Positions 59,091 to 64,000 of a stretch of DNA of 64,000 nucleotides are shown piece after piece (within the stretch, counting starts at the first letter, position 1; the number at the start of each line of letters is the position of its first letter). The notes below the pieces were generated by a model. That model was not told where the DNA came from, searched no databases, and worked only from the letters and a program-made list of their open reading frames with translations. Position numbers and translations under genes: made by a program. The stretch covers positions 62,001 through 126,000 of the forward strand of contig NZ_FOHV01000009.1 in assembly GCF_900111395.1 (NCBI RefSeq). Direction: 5' to 3'. The DNA comes from Thorsellia anophelis DSM 18579. Its GTDB lineage: Bacteria; Pseudomonadota; Gammaproteobacteria; Enterobacterales; Thorselliaceae.

Positions 59091-60670
59091 ATATAAGATT
59101 ATCGAAACCACAGGCTATCGAGCGGTATTGTCCTGAGATAGAAAAATTAATTACCCGTGAAGGAAAAGCAGTTGATATATCCGGTGATACTTGGAGATTG
59201 CCGTATTCTGTGAGGGATAATTCAACCCTGAATTTCACAAAGATAATCAATCCCGAAATCAGAGAAGCGCTCAAAGACCATGTTGCCGAACAACTTAAAC
59301 GAATATCAACACATGCAGGCTATGTTGCATATCAGGATGTCTGGAGAGAGGTTCTGAGATATTGGGGGAGCCCTGCATCTAAAGTTGATTCAGAGTCGCA
59401 TCTAATAGATCTATTTGAAACCGCTATTAATCGCGCTCGCTCACGAAAAAGGCTATGGGCAATGTACAGGCCCATACAGTGGTACATCTGGAGCGCTGAC
59501 AACAAGGCAGAATATGGTTTTTCGGAAACTTATGCGCAAGAACTTGAGGCATTAGAATTGCCTGGGAATCCGAAAGGTGAAGCTGTTCGGATGGAAGATC
59601 CCGAAAGTGGCCCTCTGCACAAGTCTCTTGAGCTACCTCTCTTAATCAATGCACTTAAATCAGATGATGGGCGAACATTAGAGCATTTGCAGCAGAGGGT
59701 TGTAGTTGCCCTTTCCATAGCATTTGGGCGAAACCCTGCTAACTTAACATTTCTCCGAGAGTCTGATTTTGAACGGCTGGCTCCCTTAGGTGATGACCCA
59801 TGCTACATCATTCGCATGCCGAGAATTAAAAAACGATTTGTAAATCCAAGAGACGATCTTTTGGTTGAATATCTTGATCCACATTTTGGTGCCATGATTG
59901 AGCAGTTGATAGAAATCAGTAAATTGGTGCCGCTGAGTTTTGCAAATAGAGCCTTTGTTATTCCAGAAAAGCGACCATTGCTAATTAACAGAAATGGAAA
60001 TAAAGCGGCCATTTTATCCAAAGATATTGATAACGTATTTAACCTGACGAGTAGCGATATATCACGTTTACTCAGTGCGTTCGTAAAACGCCACAATATT
60101 ATCTCACCGCTCACTGGTGAGTTAATGTGCGTAACTCCGAGACGGTTGCGCTACACATTGGCGACAGGCTTGGCTGCTGAAGGGATCAGTAAGCGTGAGC
60201 TGGCGAGGATCCTTGATCACACAGATACCCAGCACGTGCATGTCTATTTTGAAATGGCTGGTAGAATTGTTGAACATCTAGACAAAGCAACCGCGAAAGG
60301 CTTCTCGAAGTACCTCAATTTTTTCAACGGTAGGCTAATCGATAGTGATGAAGATGCTGTCAATGGTGAAAGAGGTGATAAGCATCTAATATTTATCGAT
60401 GAGCAAAACCCTACAGATCAAGCTGATATTGGTGTGTGTGGCGAATCCAGTGTTTGTCACCTTGATCCGCCCTACTCATGTTATTTGTGTCCAAAATTTC
60501 AGCCTTATCGGCACGCTAATCACGAGCATGTTTTGGAATGTTTGCTGGCTGGACGCGAAGAGCGTTTGAAGAAGTACGATAATGCGCGATTAGGCATACA
60601 GCTTGATGAGGTAATCGCAGCGGTAGCACAAGTAGCCAAACTATGTGAGGAAGGGGGGCGTAATGTCTGA
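59087..60670 (+). CDS. Tyrosine recombinase 2 of the trio, with C-terminal zinc-finger-like cluster
   Basis: 527 residues from a GTG start. Catalytic domain: FGRNPANLTFLRESDF (first Arg), RRLRYTLATGLAAEG (box II, first His replaced by Arg), LARILDHTDTQHVHVYFE (His and Tyr). After it comes a Cys/His-rich segment, GVCGESSVCHLDPPYSCYLC followed by HANHEHVLEC, that could bind zinc. It overlaps recombinase 3 by 8 bp. Confidence 0.88.
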   Translation: MNIRLSKPQAIERYCPEIEKLITREGKAVDISGDTWRLPYSVRDNSTLNFTKIINPEIREALKDHVAEQLKRISTHAGYVAYQDVWREVLRYWGSPASKVDSESHLIDLFETAINRARSRKRLWAMYRPIQWYIWSADNKAEYGFSETYAQELEALELPGNPKGEAVRMEDPESGPLHKSLELPLLINALKSDDGRTLEHLQQRVVVALSIAFGRNPANLTFLRESDFERLAPLGDDPCYIIRMPRIKKRFVNPRDDLLVEYLDPHFGAMIEQLIEISKLVPLSFANRAFVIPEKRPLLINRNGNKAAILSKDIDNVFNLTSSDISRLLSAFVKRHNIISPLTGELMCVTPRRLRYTLATGLAAEGISKRELARILDHTDTQHVHVYFEMAGRIVEHLDKATAKGFSKYLNFFNGRLIDSDEDAVNGERGDKHLIFIDEQNPTDQADIGVCGESSVCHLDPPYSCYLCPKFQPYRHANHEHVLECLLAGREERLKKYDNARLGIQLDEVIAAVAQVAKLCEEGGRNV

Positions 60671-62672
60671 TGGTCGCTCCAACCGCAAGGCCAAGGTTAT
60701 TCCTTTCGTTGATCGTCTTGAGCGTGACAGGAATGAAAACCTCAAATCTTTAGCCAGCAAAGCAAAGCTAATGAAGTTAGAAGGGTTTGAGTCTGTCGTT
60801 TGGGATGCCCCCGAGTGGCAAGTCGTTTCAGGCCGCCTAGTCAGGTTGACTGGTAAAAATACGAAATCAGCCTCTTTTAGTTTTTCGCTATCTCCGAAGC
60901 TGGATTCAGAGTCACTAGACGGTTGCTGGGAACTGGTTGCCAAAGCGTTATTTGTGCTCAGGTTCCACAGAAAGCATCAATCAGCACCGAATCAGCGTAA
61001 TTTCATTACCGCTATTGGATATGTGTCATTTGCAGCTAAACAGCTAGGGCAGGATTTATTTAGGCTTACGCCTGAAGCACTGGATAATGCGTCTGTTTTA
61101 ATCTCAAAACACTACAGTGATACCACCGCCTACAATCTTCACAAGCATGTTGCAGAGTTTGCGGCACACTGTGATGCCAATGGTTTGTGCAGAGTTTTAT
61201 TACAGTACAAATATGCAAAAATGAAGCGTCCAGCTGGCACTGGAGGAATAAATCATAAAAGGTTAGATGATCCTGAGGTTATGGAGACGAAGTCAGACAA
61301 ACTGGTCGATCCCGCTGTATTTCGAGTCATTGGTGAACTGTACTTAAACGTTCCCAAAGATCATAAGTATCGTTTCTATATTCTGATCTTGACACTACTT
61401 GCTTCCACAGGAAGGCGGTTTAGTGAAATTTCACTATTACCCGCTCAGCAGCTGTCTTCTGATGACGAAGGTAACCGCTATATCGAATACTTTCCGCGAA
61501 AGGCAAGTCGTGGTGACGTATTTACACCAAAACGAAGGCTTTACTTGCCGTCAGAGGTGGCCCCCATCGTTGGTGATGTACTCGTTGAGTTGGCGGAAAT
61601 TACATTTAAAGCGCGTTTAACAGCAGAAGAAATGTATAAAGTAGGTGGTCCAGACCTAAGGTTTTTGGATAGTATACCTGAAGATAAAAAGCTCTATGCA
61701 GCTGATTTGACTGAATTAGGAATCAGTCACACTGTTTTGGGCGCAACAGGTTGGCTCAGGAAACAAAAACTCGCGTGGCCAGATCATAACACATTAACCA
61801 GGCAGGTAGCTAAGCCTGCAAATCCCATTTTTTACACTTACAAAAGTGGATTGATTGAATACTGTTTGCGTGATTTCTTTGAAGCATATTTATCTGCTTT
61901 CCATACAGACCAATTTGGTAAAGAATATTACCTAAAAGATCTTTTATTCATTCGTCCTCTTGGACTTTCCAGTGGAAGCTACGCTCATTGGCTGGCCACG
62001 AGTTGTAGCCAGTCCATGTTTACTACCTTCCTTCGCTATTTTGCACAACTTGCCGCCGAATACGCTTCAGAAAGTATCGAGGTGGATTTTACCAGTCATC
62101 ATTTCCGTCACACGCTTAATACCCTGCTGGATGAGGGCGGGTTAAGCGACCTGCTACAAACCGAATGGTTTGGTCGTACTAACCCAAAAGATACCAAAGC
62201 ATACCAGCATACTTCTCGCGAAAAACGAGCGCTGATGCTCCGCGAAGACATCAAAAAAGGCTTGGTAAGTGGGCAGTTAGCTGAGCAAATCAAAGTTGTT
62301 CCGGTAGAAGTTCAGGATGCTATTCTGAAAGCGCGAATTCAGGCTGTACATGATGTTGGCACTGGAATCTGTATCCACAATTTCTCTCAAACACCCTGTG
62401 AACGTCATTTGCAATGTTCGGCAATCTGCAAAGACTACGTTTGGGTTAAAGACGATAAGGGACGTCTGGATGAGCAAAAGCGCCAGTATGCCCTTACTGC
62501 GCTTGCACGAAAAAATGCTGAAAAGCAAATGAGTAGCAACAAGCCGAAAAAAAGCGCTGATTGGCTAGCCCATAACGATAAAAAACTCAAAACATTGGCT
62601 ACCCAACTGGCCGCAAACGGGGTTGAGCACTTTGATCCCGAACAATATCTAAAGGAGATAGAGCATGGTTAA
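60663..62672 (+). CDS. Tyrosine recombinase 3 of the trio (large)
   Basis: 669 residues. An upstream GTG at 60645 is in frame, but AGGAAGGGGGG before the ATG at 60663 favours the latter. The catalytic residues look canonical: STGRRFSEISLLPAQ, HHFRHTLNTLLDEGG, WFGRTNPKDTKAYQH. A Cys/His cluster follows (GICIHNFSQTPCERHLQCSA, ICKDYVW), as in large Tn554 TnpB-like integrases. The stop overlaps the next gene by 8 bp (ATGGTTAA). Confidence 0.88.
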   Translation: MSDGRSNRKAKVIPFVDRLERDRNENLKSLASKAKLMKLEGFESVVWDAPEWQVVSGRLVRLTGKNTKSASFSFSLSPKLDSESLDGCWELVAKALFVLRFHRKHQSAPNQRNFITAIGYVSFAAKQLGQDLFRLTPEALDNASVLISKHYSDTTAYNLHKHVAEFAAHCDANGLCRVLLQYKYAKMKRPAGTGGINHKRLDDPEVMETKSDKLVDPAVFRVIGELYLNVPKDHKYRFYILILTLLASTGRRFSEISLLPAQQLSSDDEGNRYIEYFPRKASRGDVFTPKRRLYLPSEVAPIVGDVLVELAEITFKARLTAEEMYKVGGPDLRFLDSIPEDKKLYAADLTELGISHTVLGATGWLRKQKLAWPDHNTLTRQVAKPANPIFYTYKSGLIEYCLRDFFEAYLSAFHTDQFGKEYYLKDLLFIRPLGLSSGSYAHWLATSCSQSMFTTFLRYFAQLAAEYASESIEVDFTSHHFRHTLNTLLDEGGLSDLLQTEWFGRTNPKDTKAYQHTSREKRALMLREDIKKGLVSGQLAEQIKVVPVEVQDAILKARIQAVHDVGTGICIHNFSQTPCERHLQCSAICKDYVWVKDDKGRLDEQKRQYALTALARKNAEKQMSSNKPKKSADWLAHNDKKLKTLATQLAANGVEHFDPEQYLKEIEHG

Positions 62673-63141
62673 GCGCTTTAGACGCATGTCTGATAGTGAC
62701 ATCAAAACAATTGTTGCTGATTTGGATCGCTGGGCACTGGGCGAGCTTGGATCAAAACTAACTTGGGCTGTGCTAGAAGAACGTTTTGGCTTTAGTCGCC
62801 AATCGCTTCAAGCTAAATCTGAGATTAAGGCTGCTTATAATAACGCTAAACGTGCTCTTTCAGGCGGGCTGGTAAAAACTAAAGAACTGGTAACTAAAGA
62901 GGCTGAAGAGCTTCAGGTCGAGGTAGAACGTCTCAAAGAGGAGCTAGAAGCTTTCAAGCGAAAGGAAGAGCAGTGGCTGCGTCGCTGGCAGCAAATCGCC
63001 TTTCATGTGCGGCAGAAAGGCTTACAGATGGCCAGTGTTGATAGGGCGCCGCCAGAAGGGGCAGTTCTACCCTCTAACACTGAATCCGCTCAGATTCTCC
63101 GGCCGTTTGATAAAGAAATACCGCCATCAGGCAGAGTGTAA
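62665..63141 (+). CDS. Coiled-coil accessory protein of the recombinase operon
   Basis: 158 residues. The N-terminal about 70 residues are helical with a DNA-binding look (LTWAVLEERFGFSRQSLQAK); then comes a charged coiled coil (about 75-110, EAEELQVEVERLKEELEAFK), and a disordered tail. Its place and build match Tn554 TnpC-like partners that influence recombination orientation or frequency. AAAGGAG ribosome site. Confidence 0.7.
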   Translation: MVKRFRRMSDSDIKTIVADLDRWALGELGSKLTWAVLEERFGFSRQSLQAKSEIKAAYNNAKRALSGGLVKTKELVTKEAEELQVEVERLKEELEAFKRKEEQWLRRWQQIAFHVRQKGLQMASVDRAPPEGAVLPSNTESAQILRPFDKEIPPSGRV

Positions 63142-63230
63142 GTGATTGATATATAGTTTAATTAAGGTTGATGTATTTTCTATATAAATCAGTTAAATTG
63201 TCAAGTGCCTAGAATCGCACAGGCTGAAAA

Positions 63231-63485
63231 ATGAATAAAAACAAGATTTGCGAGCGAATCAAGCAGGTACTAGCGGATGCTCCTCGTAATCAATATACAG
63301 CTGAACTTTATCTGCAAATGATCAAATACGATAATGATCTGAGGAACATTACAGCAAAAGAGTTTTGTGAAGGGTGGTTGCGAAGCAGCTTCGGTGCGGA
63401 ATTTAACAAAATGTGCAATCTGACTCGGTGTTTGAAAGCCGTAGGACTAAACCCTAAGCATCTATCACGACGTTTTAAACGTTGA
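63231..63485 (+). CDS. Small basic protein of unknown function on the mobile element
   Basis: 84 residues (MNKNKICERIKQVLADAPRN ... HLSRRFKR), helical with a basic C-terminus. It sits 89 bp after the coiled-coil gene and 55 bp before the nuclease gene. No family recognised; it may be an accessory or regulatory protein of the element or of its cargo. Confidence 0.5.
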   Translation: MNKNKICERIKQVLADAPRNQYTAELYLQMIKYDNDLRNITAKEFCEGWLRSSFGAEFNKMCNLTRCLKAVGLNPKHLSRRFKR

Positions 63486-63540
63486 CATTGAAATTGAATA
63501 ATCTGATTAAACGATTTAAGCTGACTAAGAGGCTATTGAA

Positions 63541-64000
63541 ATGGTAAAAGACTTTAAAGATATTGACCAGTTAGCACCTGCAGATTTCGAGATTTTTGTT
63601 AGGGACCTATTTCTTGCCTCCGGTTGGTCGGATGCTGAAATTACAAGAGTTGGAAGAGAATTTAAATACGGTGATGGTGGTGTGGATATCTTTGCTTACA
63701 AAGGAAAGAGAAGATTTGCTATCGAAGTTAAGCAACGGAATTTGAGCACTACAGTTGACGTAAAAGCCCTAAACCAAATTGTTACAGGTGCTAAGTTAGC
63801 AAATGTGTCTAACAAGATATTGGTTACCAATTCATACTTCACCTCAGAAGTTAAAGCGCGAGCATTACGCTTAGGTGTAGAGCTTATTGATCGAGATGAG
63901 TTACAGAATCTTTGGGTAGTAAAACACTCAGAAATTGGTCGGGATATTAAACCAAGGAAGTACCAACAATATGTCATTGATGAAGCTTTGCACAAATATA
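63541..64000 (+). CDS. Mrr-type restriction endonuclease-domain protein (3' partial)
   Basis: An open frame runs from the ATG at 63541 (GAGG site) to the window end. The first about 120 residues form an Mrr_cat-like PD-(D/E)xK domain: FEIFVRDLFLASGW, then GDGGVDIFAYKGKRRFAIEV with KQ following (Asp and E-x-K), QIVTGAKLANVSNKILVTNS. The last visible segment RDIKPRKYQQYVIDEALHKY resembles the Q-motif at the start of an SF2 helicase, so the full protein may be a nuclease-helicase. It is likely a DNA-defence gene carried as cargo. Confidence 0.8.
   Translation, partial: MVKDFKDIDQLAPADFEIFVRDLFLASGWSDAEITRVGREFKYGDGGVDIFAYKGKRRFAIEVKQRNLSTTVDVKALNQIVTGAKLANVSNKILVTNSYFTSEVKARALRLGVELIDRDELQNLWVVKHSEIGRDIKPRKYQQYVIDEALHKY

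Larger units (their letters stand above)
57909..64000 (+). mobile_element. Left part of a tyrosine-recombinase-trio element with cargo
   Basis: Four overlapping genes (three tyrosine recombinases and a coiled-coil protein), then an 84-residue gene and a nuclease gene cut by the window end. Codon use is visibly more GC-rich than the surroundings. The operon resembles Tn554 tnpA-tnpB-tnpC, recombinase-in-trio elements and gamma-mobile-trio islands. The exact left boundary was not found; the terminator at 57773-57811 is the nearest landmark. Confidence 0.75.

Overview
The window is AT-rich chromosomal DNA of a gammaproteobacterium. PutA, SerC, YidC, RnpA, RNase G, TrxB, RpoE, RseA, YbaL, MalP and MalQ all read like close relatives of the Enterobacterales proteins. 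The low GC content with this gene set suggests an Orbales-, Pasteurellales- or Enterobacterales-like host; that placement is inference, because no rRNA or complete tRNA gene is present.

Positions 1-29,400 are mostly housekeeping: putA (5' end off the window), serC, a TorD-family chaperone and acpH, the yidC-yidD-rnpA-rpmH block, rng-trxB, rpoE-rseA (no rseB follows), ybaL, malP-malQ behind candidate MalT boxes, a PIN-like protein, aat, cydC (no cydD beside it), two tandem PotF-like binding proteins with a nearly identical 5' tract, and a DppA-like binding protein.

Positions 29,670-43,820 form an accessory island bracketed by about 300-bp direct repeats of the 3' end of yuiF: a fragment at the left and the intact gene at the right. 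Inside are a two-repeat degenerate mini-CRISPR, an IS3-family remnant, a complete type I-E cas operon (cas6e lies between cse2 and cas7), a short CRISPR array cut off inside its fourth repeat by an IS66-family remnant, and a decayed IS110-family transposase with a perfect 23-bp inverted repeat beyond its 3' end. The mini-CRISPR is the most interesting object. Both pseudo-repeats keep the Cas6e-type stem through paired substitutions, the first keeps the full 8-nt 5' handle, the spacer is exactly 33 nt as in the main array, and a promoter-like sequence lies upstream. This is the layout of CreA/CreR-type regulatory crRNAs.

Positions 43,519-51,602 are a histidine-utilisation operon on the minus strand: an IclR-family regulator, hutG, hutI, hutU, hutH and the probable histidine permease yuiF. 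Positions 51,600-57,700 are a decayed accessory zone: an IS3 5'-end fragment, small hypothetical genes, two Fic paralogues (one with a ruined active site), gene remnants, and a 510-residue protein made of fifteen 25-residue repeats.

Positions 57,909-64,000 are the start of a visibly more GC-rich mobile element: three overlapping tyrosine-recombinase genes, a small coiled-coil partner, an 84-residue protein and an Mrr-type nuclease that runs off the window. It resembles Tn554-type tnpABC, recombinase-in-trio and gamma-mobile-trio elements, and it probably carries defence cargo.
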